Source: Triatoma infestans
Taxonomy: Eukaryota; Arthropoda; Insecta; Hemiptera; Reduviidae
DNA length: 64,000 nucleotides
NCBI GenBank assembly: GCA_011037195.1
Contig: JAAEAF010002521.1
Location: 18,955 to 82,954 of the forward strand
Direction of reading: 5' to 3'
A program made the position numbers and the translations under genes. The notes under the pieces are model-generated. The model was given only the letters and a program-made list of their open reading frames with translations. It searched no databases and was not told where the DNA came from. Below, piece by piece: positions 47,081-59,039 of the stretch. Position 1 is the first letter of the stretch. Every line of letters starts with the position of its first letter.

Positions 47081-47201
47081 AGCCCGCAGAGCGAGTGCCA
47101 GAGAATTAACAGCCGTAGAGCGAGTCTCAGAGAATCAACAGCCCGCAGAGCGAGTGCCACAGAATCACCAAATTTAATTAAGCCCGCAGAGCGAGTGCCA
47201 C
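47081..47201 (+). repeat. Short tandem repeats in the retroelement leader
   Basis: About four units of 29-42 bp with the core AGCCCGCAGAGCGAGTGCCA (starts at about 47081, 47111, 47139 and 47181) lie between the primer site and gag. gypsy carries an insulator made of repeated Su(Hw) sites at the equivalent place. No Su(Hw) consensus is evident here, so a regulatory role is only a possibility. Confidence 0.85.
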
Positions 47202-47601
47202 CGCAAATGAAAATTGCAGTACAACTAATTCTATTATTATTGTGAGTAACAATTATTGTTATTAAATAATTTAAAAGAAAAGAATATAAATTCAAAAAAA
47301 TAATTTCGAAATAATTATTATCAAAATTTTTATAAATTTAAATTTTCAAATTCAATATTAATTTTAATTTTATTGAAACAATTCATAACTAAATAATATA
47401 ATTGATTATATTTAAAATCAATTGAAGAAACTAACAGAAGTAATTAAATAGTAACTTTGAATAACAAAATTTTTTGTTGAAAATTCAATTCAGTAAGTAT
47501 TTTGTTTTTAAATTTAATTTTATTTATTTCATTTTGAAATTATATCTCTGATTAACTGTTTGCACTATATACATCCTACATTCATATATACACGCACCAA
47601 A

Positions 47602-48669
47602 ATGGCAAGCATGGGAGAACTGAAACTTATACTAGACTCAATCCCCACATACGACGGAAACCCAAAAACATTAACACAATTAATCCTCAATATAGACGAA
47701 ATTAATACAATAATAAACACCTTAACACCAGCCATAACACCAATACAAAAACAAATAGTCTTCTTAAATATAAAGAATAAATTAGTAGGAACAGCAAACG
47801 AAAACCTTAGGAATATTAGATTCACTACCTGGGAAGAATTAAAGGTACATTTGATAAACAGCTTCGGAGACAGACAAGAACCCGCTAGTTTAATGTTAGA
47901 AGTACTGAAAATAAACCCTTCCAAAAATGCGTTCAACACCCTAAAAGAAATTAAAGAAAAATTTAATTTATTCAGAGCTAAGGTAAACCTACTTGATGAC
48001 GGCTCCATTCAACAAAAGGAATATTTGATACAATTCCAGGAACTAATCGTAACAACGAATTTCATATCACTGAGAGACCCATTAAGGAATAACTTAGCCA
48101 CCCGAAATCCTAAAACACTTGTAGAGGTAGAACAATTGCTAATAAACGATTTTCAATATTTACAAAACTCAGATAATAACAATAAAACAATAAACAGATT
48201 ACCTAATTTACCACCCACACGTTTCCCTGGAACATCATTCCCCAGACAACCAATTCTCGTAAAACCCAATAATCGTTTATACAATACCAATTATCAACAA
48301 CAAAAAACAATAAGACCCAACAGAGTAACCCCAATGTCCATACAAACAAGGCAAACCTCAGCAATGAGACAACAACAGAATTTACCTTCACAATCTTCAC
48401 AGACAAGACAACAAATAACACAACCTAGAGGACCGAATAATTACTTTACGCAACAAAATGCGCAATACCAACACAACCAACCGATGAATAACATTGCGGA
48501 AGAAATATTCAATAACGAAGATATTATTGACGATAACCCCTTACAAGAATTCGACAATTTCAATCTTGACGACCCCTTACAAATGGCACAAAATCCCGAG
48601 GAAACTGAAACAGAAGAAAACAATTCTTTTTTAGAGTTAGTTCCTTGCAACACGAGGAAGAAATCCTAA
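47602..48669 (+). CDS. gag: gag polyprotein (capsid-like, no zinc knuckle)
   Basis: The frame is open from 47560. The better start is the ATG at 47602, which follows an upstream in-frame ATG by 14 codons. The product is 355 residues. The N-terminal half is a helical capsid-like region ('GELKLILDSIPTYDGNPK', 'ASLMLEVLKINPSKNAFN'). The C-terminal half is Gln/Asn/Pro-rich and disordered, and the end is acidic. No CCHC knuckle is present, as is usual in errantivirus Gag. Gag should assemble the particle. It overlaps the protease frame in the -1 frame, with a T-TTT-TTA heptamer at 48627-48633. The frame is intact. Confidence 0.9.
   Translation: MASMGELKLILDSIPTYDGNPKTLTQLILNIDEINTIINTLTPAITPIQKQIVFLNIKNKLVGTANENLRNIRFTTWEELKVHLINSFGDRQEPASLMLEVLKINPSKNAFNTLKEIKEKFNLFRAKVNLLDDGSIQQKEYLIQFQELIVTTNFISLRDPLRNNLATRNPKTLVEVEQLLINDFQYLQNSDNNNKTINRLPNLPPTRFPGTSFPRQPILVKPNNRLYNTNYQQQKTIRPNRVTPMSIQTRQTSAMRQQQNLPSQSSQTRQQITQPRGPNNYFTQQNAQYQHNQPMNNIAEEIFNNEDIIDDNPLQEFDNFNLDDPLQMAQNPEETETEENNSFLELVPCNTRKKS
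48627..48633 (+). promoter_or_regulatory. Putative -1 ribosomal frameshift heptamer T-TTT-TTA
   Basis: In the gag frame the codons read TTT TTA preceded by T, the canonical X-XXY-YYZ slippery form. The protease frame is exactly -1 relative to gag and is open across this point, while gag ends 36 bases later. I did not identify a downstream stem-loop or pseudoknot. Confidence 0.75.
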
Positions 48670-51600
48670 ATAATTATTGCGATTCGAAACTTCCATTTTT
48701 AAAGAACAATGACTACTACATCCTAATTGACACCGGATCTTCTATAAACTTAATCAGCAAAAACTACGTACAAAGAAACAAATCAAAATTTAAAATTGTT
48801 AATGAACAATTCACATTCACCACACTACAGGCAAACACACCGGAAACGGATATGTTATGATCAAAATCCAAAACAAAAACCTCAAATTCTATCTACACGA
48901 CTTCCACAAACAATTTAACTTACTACTAGGACTACCCGCAATAATTGAATTAAAAGTGAACATTAATTTCGGAAATAACACTGTAAAAATATTAGACAAA
49001 CAATACGAACTTAAATACTTTCAGAACCCAACACAAAACGTTAATGCAACTGAACCCATTGAAATTAAAATTCGCGCAAACCATTTGAAGAAGAAGAGAA
49101 GAAAGAACTTTTTAAAATTATTGAAGAATTTAATGACATCATTCCTAAAGAAAATCAAGAACTTACACATACACACGCCATCAAACACGAAATAAAAACC
49201 ACGGACATTTCACAACACACAAAACACCCACATTTCCACAAAACACCCATTTACACAAAACCTTACAGGTACCCAGAATGTACAAAAAAGAAATTCAAAG
49301 CCAAGTTACACAACTCCTAGACAACAAAATTATACAACCATCATATTCACCATGGTCATCCCCAGCGTGGATTGTACCAAAAAAACAAGACGCCTCCGGT
49401 AAACAAAAATTTATAATGGTAATTGATTACCGCAAATTAAATTCAAAAACAATCGATGACAAATTCCCAATACCTAATATAACTGACGTACTAGACAAAT
49501 TAGGAAGAAACACATACTATACTACTATAGACTTATCCAGCGGTTTCCACCAAATTGAAATGCATGACAATTCTATCCAAAAAACGCCTTTAACACTGAC
49601 GAAGGACATTTTGAATTTAGGCGCATGCCGTTCGGTCTAAAGAACGCCCCCGCCACATTTCAACGCCTGATGAATTTCGTGTTAAAAGAACACATAAATA
49701 AAATATGTTTAGTCTATCTAGACGACATCATCATATTAGGGACATCACTACAAGAACATATACAAAACATAAGGACAATATTCACTGAATTAAGAAAAAA
49801 TAATCTAAAAGTTCAACTAGACAAATCCGAATTCCTACACAAAGAAGTAGCTTATTTAAGCCATATCGTATCGGTAGAAGGTGTTAAACCCAATCCTGAT
49901 AAGGTAAAAGCAGTACAAGACTTCCCTATCCCCAAGACACCCAAAGAAATAAAAACATATCTCGGACTCCTGGGATATTACAGAAAATTTGTACCGAATT
50001 TCGCAAAATTAACAAAACCCCTAACAAAATGCCTGAAAAAAGGAAACAAAATAGATCTGACAGACAAAGACTATAGAGACGCCTTTGAAAAAAGTAAAAC
50101 CCTTTTAACTAATGCCCCAATATTACAGTACCCAGACTTTTCAAAACAATTTACGTTAACTACGGACGCCAGTAATTACGCCCTAGGCGCTATCCTTAGT
50201 CAAAATATAGACGGCAAAGACTTACCAATAGCCTATGCTAGCAGAACCCTAAATACTCACGAAACAAACTACTCAACAACAGAAAAAGAACTTTTAAGTA
50301 TTGTATGGTCGACAAAATACTTCAGACCGTATCTATTCGGAACGAAATTCAAAATCCGTACTGACCACCGCCCTTTAGTCTGGTTAATGTCATTAAAAGA
50401 CCCTAACAGCAAATTAATGCGCTGGAAAATAAAATTAGATGAATTTAATTTCGACATAGAATACAAAAAAGGAACACTGAACAGTAACGCCGATGCTCTA
50501 TCACGCATTCGACCTAACTTCCAAATCGAACAATCATTCGAGGACATATTAGAAAAACCCCAAAACATTATAAACTTTACATCAGTAAACAATCAGCACC
50601 ATAAAACACTCACGGAACGGATAAATACAAAATTTGAAAGCATGGACTTTCTAAACAGTAAAACTAGAAAGACGGGACAAATTTTCACACAGCCTATATA
50701 TAAGAAATACATATTATTCCATTTAATAACAAAATCCGAAGACTCTGATAAAACAAAAATCCCAACGTTAAAAACTTGCTTAAACAAAGTCAAAACTCAC
50801 TGCATACAAAACGATATTTTCGAATTACATATACAAAAAAACTGTGACAATACAATCGACCATAACACGATAACAAACCTAATTACTGAAATATTTACAG
50901 AAACACATATCAAAATCGTATTCCACGAACTACCCGAAGAAGAAATCAATGTGAACGATAACGAAAGCCTAATTAATAACATAGACAATGACGACCTAGA
51001 GACTTGTCACTCCGCAGACGAAAACGAATTAAACGGGATTACATATAAAGACACTTGTATCAATATAGGGAAAAATCAAATAATTATACAGAAACACGAA
51101 AGCGAAACACAAGTACAATACAAAAAATTATTCGGGCAAACGAAACAAAGACTAACGATTAAATTAGACGCGAGAAATATTAAAACAGAAATCTTTAATT
51201 TCATAAAAGACTACCTCGTCCCAAAAATAAATTATTACTGCCTAATAGACAATATTAACCATAAACGAAATATTACAAACACAATTTACTAAGGACTCTT
51301 ACAAACTCATCCAATGCGGAAACATTCTAACCGATATTGAAGACCCAAACGAACAATTCGGTACAGCAACTATCACTTAGGAAAAACCAATCACAGAGGT
51401 ATCATGGAAACTTACCTAAAACTAAAACGGAAATACTATTGGCCCAAACTACATCATGATATACAAAAATACATTAACAACTGTGAAATCTGCCAAATTA
51501 ACAAATACGAGAGAAATCCCTACAAAATCAACGACATTCTTACGGAAACCCCAAAATACCCTTTCGATACTCTACACACAGACACATTAACCCTAGAAAA

Positions 51601-52366
51601 TGAAAAATACTTAACCATAGTAGATGCATTTTCTAAATTCGCACAAATTTACCCCCTAAAGACACTGAGCGCTATAGAAATCACAGAAAACTTACTACAG
51701 TACTTTAGCCAGTACCAAATCCCCAATAAAATAATACATGACAGCGGAACAGAATTTAATAACAATCTTTTAAGAGAACTTTTAAAACTCTACAAAATAA
51801 AACCCCATATGACATGTGTTGACAACCCAAAAAGCAACGGAATAATAGAAGGCTTTTATACTACATTAATTGAACATTTACGTATAATAAACCAAAATAA
51901 AGAATTTGAAAAAACAAAACTGACAAACAAATTACATTTCGCTATCCTAGCATATAACAATTCAATAAACACGACCACAAAATTTACGCCAGTAGAAATT
52001 TTATATGGCGCAGACAGAGACAAAAACATTTTTAACACAGGATTCACTATGGATGAGTATTTAACAAACCATAAAAACAAACTCAAAATAGTACATGACG
52101 AAACTAACAAAAATATAGCGATAGAGAAAAACAAAAGATTCCTAAAGCAAGAGAAATGTAAACCACCACCAGACCAAATACCCACTAAGGTACTAATTAA
52201 AGAAGGAAAAAGACGCATCCAAAAAATCAAAAAGCCCCTATATAAAGCATACCAATTAGAAAACTATAACCCCAAATTAGGCCTAATCAAAGTAAACCCA
52301 AACAAGAAACATAAAATTGACAAAATAAAAAGGAAACGTCTATATGTTACAGATGCCCCCACATAA
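48634..52366 (+). pseudogene. pol: pol polyprotein (protease, RT, RNase H, integrase), frameshifted
   Basis: Domains in order: aspartic protease with DTG at 48729-48737; RT fingers from about 49278 with 'PSYSPWSSPAWIVPKK'; palm with YLDD at 49715-49726; RNase H from about 50140 ('[15 protein letters not shown]'); an acidic linker; integrase with an HHCC finger ('NHRG' at about 51391 and 'CEICQINK' at about 51484), catalytic Asp in 'HTDTLT' and 'HDSGTEF', and Glu in 'GIIEGFYTTL'. The frame changes near 48857, 49080, 49270, 49585, 51285 and 51370, most of them beside short homopolymers. The catalytic residues I checked are all present. Product as written: truncated fragments. Reverse transcription and integration would need intact copies elsewhere. 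Confidence 0.9.
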
Positions 52367-52380
52367 TAAGAAGCGAGGAG

Positions 52381-53945
52381 CTAGAAAAATTAGTTGACAA
52401 TACAGGACTTAACATCTTAGAATTAGGCAATACATATATCTACCTAACATCACATTAGTCTTACTACAATTATAACTTAACTAACATAGAAACAGAATTT
52501 ATAAAATTAGAAGAATATAAAAGAGACATATATGACAAACTAAACACCATTAATTCAACTGAAAATTCATACAAAAGGGAACTAGAAACATTTATTAACA
52601 TTTTAGACTTTAACTTCGAAAGACTTACAGACAAAATTGGAAATTTACTTAATAGAAAAAGAACAAAACTAGGATTAATTAACGGATTAGGAACTATTAT
52701 CAAAGCTATATCTGGCAATTTAGATTCGGAAGACGGTGAAAAATACGATAAACTATTCGATAACATTAACAAAAGTCAAGACATCCTCCAAAAACAAAAC
52801 TTAGAAACTATAAGTTTAAATAAAGAATGATTACTAAATTCAATAGCCAAATTGAAAACGTGAAACATAACGAATTAGTATTAAAATCCAGAATTATGCA
52901 AATAGAATCATTAATTAACGAAAATATATCCTGGCAAAACACCTTAATTATCAAAGACATAATAAACCAACTTGTACTACTGACTATCAACCTAATCGAA
53001 ATAATAAGTGAAATAGAAACTAGCCTAACCATTTGTAATTTAAACCAAATACACAGTTCTATTATCACCACAAAAGAATTACAAAAATTAACTGATGAAA
53101 TTACTAACGTTAACTTTTGGGATATTACACAACAAATCACTAGCCACTGTAAACTAAAAAACGGAGAAATAAGATACTTACTTGAAATCCCAGTTTATGA
53201 AACAAATTATAAAACGAATAAATTGTTACAAATAACACCAATTCCTATTATTAATAATAAAGAAATGCTTATGCTAGATGAAAGTAAGGAATTAATAATA
53301 AAAAAGGATAATAGTCTATTAATGACTAATAAATGTATTAAAGTTGAAGAAAAGTATTTTTGTAAAACAAACTTCATTGAAGTAGACAAATGTTTAAATA
53401 ATATAATTATAAATAATAATAATAAAGAATGTAAATATCATAAGATAAATGACGGATTTGTCATAATAAAAATAGAGAATTCTAACATTGTAATAATTGT
53501 AGCAAAAGAAATGAAGAGCATCAATATTCAATGTAAGAACTGTAATAAATATAAACAAATTATTGGAATATATAAATTTAAAACAGATAAAAACTGTATT
53601 ATTAATAATTATCATTTAGAAAGTTATAACGTAGCCTCTAAAGAAATAATTTTTGAGAATATTAACTTCACTTTAGAGAATAATCAATTTAGCTATAAGA
53701 CTATTGATTTAAAACAAATAAATAAACAAAATATTGTTATTAGAGAAATACCTAAATTAGAAGCTTTAGATTATAGTAATAATAATCATACTATTGTAAA
53801 TTCTTTTATCATAATAATTGTCATTATTGCTATCGGTATATTTGTAATCAAGAAATACTTAAATTGTAAAAAACAGAAAATAAAAAATTTTGAATTGCAG
53901 GAAACCCCAACAGGAGTTCCCACCACTCCCAGAGTTCCATTCTAG
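52381..53945 (+). pseudogene. env: env glycoprotein (F-type, errantivirus), disrupted
   Basis: It overlies the classic position after integrase. The N-terminal part (about 52400-52825) has an in-frame stop at 52456-52458. It then has a basic cleavage-site-like RKR (52654-52662) followed by a hydrophobic glycine-containing stretch, the fusion-peptide position in baculovirus F-like envelope proteins. A frame change near 52825 leads into the long frame 52827-53945. That frame has paired cysteines, many Asn and a transmembrane segment at about 53803-53860 with a short basic cytoplasmic tail. Errantivirus env is normally made from a spliced mRNA, and no start codon or signal peptide is evident in this frame. 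The disrupted state means no full product from this copy. Confidence 0.85.
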
Positions 53946-53954
53946 GAAGGGAGG
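53944..53954 (+). other. Polypurine tract
   Basis: AGGAAGGGAGG directly precedes the 3' LTR and overlaps the env stop codon. It is the expected primer for plus-strand DNA synthesis. Confidence 0.85.
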
Positions 53955-54194
53955 AGTTATAGGACACCTGTTTCATCTTTTCTGTCTATGCAACTCTGCC
54001 GCCGTGATAAGAAGCCCACGCAATGTTCACACGCTCTATAATCATATATATATATAGGGTTTTATCATTGTTACTCTCATTCTCAATTAGATTCTCGCTT
54101 AATTCTCATCTAATCTCTGTATGTATGTGTAACGTTCCTATGTGAAATAAAATCATTTTTTAAAAAGTAAATTCTAAGTAAAATTTACATAATT
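53955..54194 (+). repeat. 3' LTR
   Basis: 240 bp. It is collinear with the 5' LTR except for a shorter (AT)n tract and about four substitutions (near 54057-54060, 54091 and 54098). Confidence 0.97.
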
Positions 54195-54199
54195 CGTAC

Positions 54200-54860
54200 A
54201 TATATTTACTTATGCATAATTAAAAACGAAAGTAATAGGAGAAAGCATTCACGCGACCCTTTCTTACTTTATTTCTCATAATCCAAATGACAATTAATGC
54301 CTTTAATACTAGGAACAAGTAAAACTGTAGAATAAATATTGTAATAAAATAAATTTAGTCACAACTTCAGAAGTTGTAATTATATGTACTTGAGGACTTT
54401 TCAAAAACCATTAAAAAAAAAAAATGTTATATATTTTTTAATAAAAATGTATAGATATACATTTTTTTTGTAGTATGTGGAAAATTAAGATAAACTAAAA
54501 TAAAAAAATTATTCAGTACATTTATATCCTAAGAAACTGATGTTGACCAAAATCAAAATGTTCAAATTACAAACACTTGTAATTTGAATTTCCTGCAATA
54601 TACATTCGCATAACTGTTAGGCACAAACACAAATTCCTGCCTCAGGGACTTCAAACATATAATTCCAGTGAGCTATCATTTTAGAAAATCTGACATGCGT
54701 GTAATTACTTTTTCTCTTACAACAGCAAAAATGTTGAAAATGTATCATTTTTAATATTTTCTAAAGTGCTATTAGATTTCACATGTAATTGGGATATAAG
54801 AAAAAATTACTTGCTTTTTGGTACCTAATGAATTAGGAACTGTAGACTTGTTGGTAAATG
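54200..54860. other. AT-rich stretch with a decayed HINE end
   Basis: No gene. 'CATATAATTCCAGTGAGC', 'AATCTGACATGCGTGTAATT' and 'CTTTTTCTCTTACAACAGC' at about 54650-54730 resemble the family's 5' end on the minus strand. Confidence 0.45.
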
Positions 54861-54864
54861 TGAA

Positions 54865-55090
54865 TAAAGCGAAGATATCAAATTTTGAGTTCAGGCCCAT
54901 ATTGCTGAAGACCATAGCAGAACGCTTTCCGGCTCCCCGTGGATGCTGTTTATGTGGATGGTTTAGCACAAAATGCCACAAGAAATGTAAGAGCTGGAGT
55001 CTACTCATCCTCTTTTCAGTTGTCAGGACCTGTGGGCAATACTGAGGTCAAGGATGGCCTAAAGCGCATATTGTGCGGATACAGTGACAC
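54865..55090 (+). pseudogene. LINE RNase H domain remnant
   Basis: In shifting frames the plus strand gives 'KTIAERFPAP', 'DAVYVDGLAQNATRNVRAGV' and 'YSSSFQLSGPVGN', which matches the start of LINE RNase H domains (first catalytic Asp in YVDG). Nothing of the RT or the RNase H C-terminus is recognisable. A short dead fragment. Confidence 0.55.
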
Positions 55091-55239
55091 GCACCTTTAG
55101 AAATACAGGATGAGAAGTAAAATCGATGCTCTATTAAGATATCTTATCATAATAAATTTTATTAATGTGCCTAACATTTTACAATCAACATTAAATACTT
55201 TGTTTTGTTTTTTAATTAGTTAAGATTTTCTTTTTATTT

Positions 55240-55500
55240 TCTCTTACTCCAAGTAATCATGTCTTGCTCCAACTTTGCGATCATGTCAATTATTCGAAAT
55301 TGAGTTTTCATTGGAAATACATCCTTTGAGGTTCCCTGAATCCAAAAAAATGTTTCCAGTGAATGGTCTTTGAGCTATGCTGTTCATACACACACACAGA
55401 GTGGGTGAAAAGGAACCATTACAAAACCACTTTTTGGATTTAGGAGATTTCAATAAGTGTTTTTCTTGACGCTCCCCAAACAGCAGTTAGAGAAAGTAGA
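55240..55500 (+). repeat. HINE-type repeat fragment
   Basis: The head 'TTTTCTCTTACTCCAAGTAA' is followed by 'CTTTGCGATCATGTCAATTA', 'GAGTTTTCATTGGAAATACA' and a CA/AC tract. The 3' part seems folded back ('AACCACTTTTTGGATTTAGG'). Confidence 0.6.
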
Positions 55501-55602
55501 AAAAAAGAATGAATCCAAGACTCTCCTTCATGGAACTGAATTCACCAAACTCACTAACTTGCATAAGCATAATAAAATAACGGATTGTGAAGAAAATTAA
55601 AA

Positions 55603-58600
55603 CGCCCCTGTGGATGGAGGCCTAGAATACATCCACAGTAGGTCCTGCTTGTCGTAAAAGGCGACTAAACGGGCACACACTAACACGTACACAACCCATA
55701 TCTTACAGACTACATATACACTACATACACCCTACACAAATCACTAAGGCATATACAATACACAACTTAGGGTTACCGCCCCTGCGGTCAGGTCCCGAAA
55801 GGGGAGCAAGTCTGGAGGCTCCAAGGAGGCAGCCCCTCCACCAGACTCGGACGCTGTGGGCCAATCACCCACACGTCTTAAAAAAAGTCGATTACGAAAC
55901 CTCAAAGAGAAAATCAAAATACCGGATTGATTAATGGCAATAGACCTTGGAAACGTCACACTGAGCTTAAAATAGGATTTTGGAACATTTTATCCCTCTA
56001 TAGACTAGGAGGACTTCAGGCCCTCCTTAACGAAGTTGACCGTTATAATATAGACCTGGCTGCTATCCAGGAAATTCGTTGGATTGGTCAAGGACTTTTA
56101 GAAAAAAAACACCACACCATTTATTGCAGCTGCCACGAGAAAAATCACGTTTATGGGACTGGATTTGTAGTGAGATCAAGAATGAGAGAGTTGGTCATTG
56201 GATTTACTCCTGTAAACCCCCGTATCTGTAAGCTACGAGTCAAAGGTAAATTCTTCAACTATAGCCTGCTTAGCTGCCATGCCCCAACCGAAGCTTCCAG
56301 CGAAGATGAAAAGGACGAGTTTTACGAGAGTCTTGAGAAAGCACTTGATGACAGTCCAACAAGCGATATAAAAATACTCCTTGGCGATTTTAATGCTAAG
56401 GTAGGAAAAGAGGATCACTACAGACCTACCATTGGCCTACACAGCTTGCACGAAGAAAGTAATGACAATGGTCACAGACTGATTAACTTCGCTGCCTCAC
56501 GCGGCCTAGTCATAGGAAGTACTTGCTTCCCAGGCAAAAAAATACATAAAGCTACATGGAGGTCACCAGATGGAAACACTCTCAACCAAATTGATCATCT
56601 GCTGATTAGTGCACGCCATAGATCCAATCTGCTAAGCACGAGATCATATAGGGGGGCTAACGTAGACTCAGACCACTACCTAGCCATAGCCAAAATAAGA
56701 GCTAGGATATCTCGGACAAGAAACGTAAGACCAGACAGAGTAATGAGATTTAATATCAATAAACTGAAAGATAATGAGGTGTTACCGGTCTACCAACAGC
56801 GACTAAGCCGGCACCTAACTGAAGCCCTGGTGGAATTGAGGACCCCATTGAGAAGACCTGGGAGGGCTGTCAGCGGGCCATAGCCGAGACTGCAAGGGAA
56901 GTCCTGGGACCACAGGCGCGTTATGGAAGGTCACCGTGGTTTGACGAGGAGTGCAAAGCAGCAACAGATGCCAAAAATGTAGCCTACAAAAACATGATTA
57001 ATAAAAGAACCACCAGGAGAGCAACGGAAGAATATAGGGAAAAAAGGAGGATAGAAAAAAGGATACACAAGAGAAAAAGAAGTTGTGGGAAAACAAAGAG
57101 TTAGAGGAAATAGAGACGCACAGAAATATAAATGAGAGCAGGCTGTTCTACCAGAAAGTAAATAAAGGAAGGGCCCCCTTTAAACCAAGGGTAACTGCGG
57201 TTAATGAAGAGAATGGAGCATTGCTATCCAAGAAAGATGAAATAATGCATAGATGGGCACGCCACTTTGACCGCCTATTGAACAGCGAGCCGCATGAAGA
57301 GGATGAGGGCACTTTAACTAACTGCAGCAGAGAGCAAGAAGAAGACGATGTTGAACCCCCAGATTTTGATGACTTGGTGGATGCAATCTCCAGAATGAAG
57401 AATAATAAAGCCCCTGGAGTCGACAGCTTGCCAGCAGAGTTGTACAAATATGCAGGGGATGAATTTTATAAGACAATGCACAATCTAATTATGTCCATTT
57501 GGGAGCATGAATCGATGCCGAGCCAATGGAGGAGAGCTATCATCTGCCCAATCCATTAAAAAAGGAGACCAGCTGCAATGTGAAAACTATAGGGGTATTA
57601 CCCTGTTATCATGTGCCTACAAAATCCTCTCCAATATCCTCTTCAATAAACTTACACCCTATGCCAACCGAGAAATAGGAAAATATCAGGCGGGCTTTAG
57701 GAAAAACAAGTCCACAATAGACCAGATATTCTCCCTCCGCATAATCCTGGAAAAAGGCATGGAATATAAAGTGCCCACTCACCACCTTTTCCTTGATTTT
57801 AAATGTGCTTATGACAGCGTCCTTCGCCCAACACTCTACCAGGCCATGGAGGAAATGAGTATACCACCTAAACTCATTAGGTTGGTAAAAATGACGATGG
57901 CGAAAGCCTCAGGAGTGGTCCGTATTCAGTCTGAAATATCCCCTGAATTTAAGACAAGTAAAGGGCTAAGGCAAGGTGACGCTCTCGCCTGTCTCTTATT
58001 CAACCTGGCCCTAGAGAAAGTAATCAGGGATTCCGGTATTCAGACCTCAGGGACCATATATAATAAATCCGTCCAAATACTGGCCTACGCGGACGACGTA
58101 GATATTATTGCGCGTACAGTCCCTACGTTACAGAATGCCTTCCTTGCATTCAAAAAAGCAGCATCTTCCATGGGTCTTGTCCTAAATCAGGATAAGACAA
58201 AATATATGTATGTTGGACGTGGCAATGTTCCCCCAGGAAACAGTATTCAGATTGGTCCTTTTACTTTTCAAAGGGTACAAGAATTTACCTACCTTGGTTC
58301 CCAGGTCACCTCCACTAATAATGTTTCGACGGAGATCAGCAGAAGAATTATGGCTGCGAACAGATGTTATTTTGGCCTGGTAAAATACATGAAGAGCAGC
58401 CTGATCTCCAGGAGAACGAAAATCAGGCTGTATAAAACCCTCATCCGCCCAGTAGTGATGTACGCTTCCCAAGCTTGGATTATTTCCAAAAACGATGAAA
58501 AGAAACTCCTTGTATTTGAAAGGAAAATACTCAGGCGCATTTTTGGCGCAGTGAGGGAAGGGGATACATGGAGAAGGCGAAAAAACAAGGAGTTATGTGA

Positions 58601-58901
58601 ATTGTATGGGGAAGCGGACGTCGTACACACTATTCGACTATCCAGGCTGAGCTGGGCTGGCCATGTGGCGAGGATGGAGGAAAATGAGATACCAAGGAGG
58701 ATTTTGGATGGGGGAATAGGTACGAAAAGAAATGTTGGCAGACCCAAACTTAGGTGGCTTGACGGTGTGACCAACGATGCGAGGAGCATCTTGGGTACTC
58801 GCAACTGGAGAGCAGCTGCAACTAGCAGAGACACCTGGATTAGGCTCATTGAGGAGGCCAGGACCCACCAAAGGTTGTAGAGCCATGAAGATAGATAGAT
58901 A
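55603..58901 (+). mobile_element. Full-length RTE-type LINE, 3.3 kb, with 14-bp duplication
   Basis: A 5' region of about 320 bp, one EN-RT coding region and a 3' end of (GATA)n, 'ATAGATAGATAG'. GAAGAAAATTAAAA occurs immediately before (55589-55602) and after (58902-58915), a perfect target-site duplication. A short simple-repeat tail instead of poly(A) is typical of RTE elements. Complete length and identical flanks imply a recent insertion, although the coding region carries frameshifts. Confidence 0.9.
55927..58880 (+). pseudogene. RTE endonuclease-reverse transcriptase, three frameshifts
   Basis: The AP endonuclease domain (55960-56700) shows 'KIGFWNILSLYRLGGLQALL', the catalytic Glu in 'AIQEIRW', 'LLSCHAPTEA', 'KILLGDFNAKVG' and 'VDSDHYLAIAKI', the set often annotated as 'craniofacial development protein 2-like' in insect genomes. 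The RT domain has 'NNKAPGVDSLPAELYKY', 'HLFLDFKCAYDSV', 'GLRQGDALACLLF' and YADD at about 58087. The C-terminus has 'GRPKLRWLDGV' and 'TRNWRAAATSRDTW'. Frames change near 56830, 57075 (A-run) and 57555 (A-run). The segments 55927-56883, 57083-57559 and 57507-58880 are otherwise open. As written it is not a single protein. Its function is target-primed reverse transcription of its own RNA. Confidence 0.9.
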
Positions 58902-59039
58902 GAAGAAAATTAAAAATGGTTCATCAAAGAGAACATTCTTACTTAATAGTTAGTACTATTTGAAAGAATGAAATATATTGCATTTAGTATTAAACACATT
59001 ACAGGGGTACTGTGCCAGATAAATAATACATCAGAGAGG

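Larger units (their letters stand above)
46680..54194 (+). mobile_element. Errantivirus-type Ty3/gypsy retroelement with env, 7.5 kb
   Basis: A full-length LTR element: 5' LTR 46680-46923 (244 bp), 3' LTR 53955-54194 (240 bp), and CGTA duplications at 46676-46679 and 54195-54198. The LTRs begin AGTTAT and end AATT as in gypsy-group elements. They differ by about four substitutions and one 4-bp (AT)n indel, so insertion was recent on an evolutionary scale. The order gag, pro, RT, RNase H, integrase, env matches errantiviruses such as 17.6, 297 and gypsy. gag and env are largely open, but pol is broken by several single-base frameshifts and env by one frameshift and one stop, so the copy as written is not functional. 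It lies head-to-head with MTMR9. Confidence 0.95.

Noticed and set aside
47565..48653. Minus-strand ORFs of 147, 72 and 70 codons over gag
   Set aside because: They are antisense shadows of the gag frame, created by low-complexity A-rich codons.
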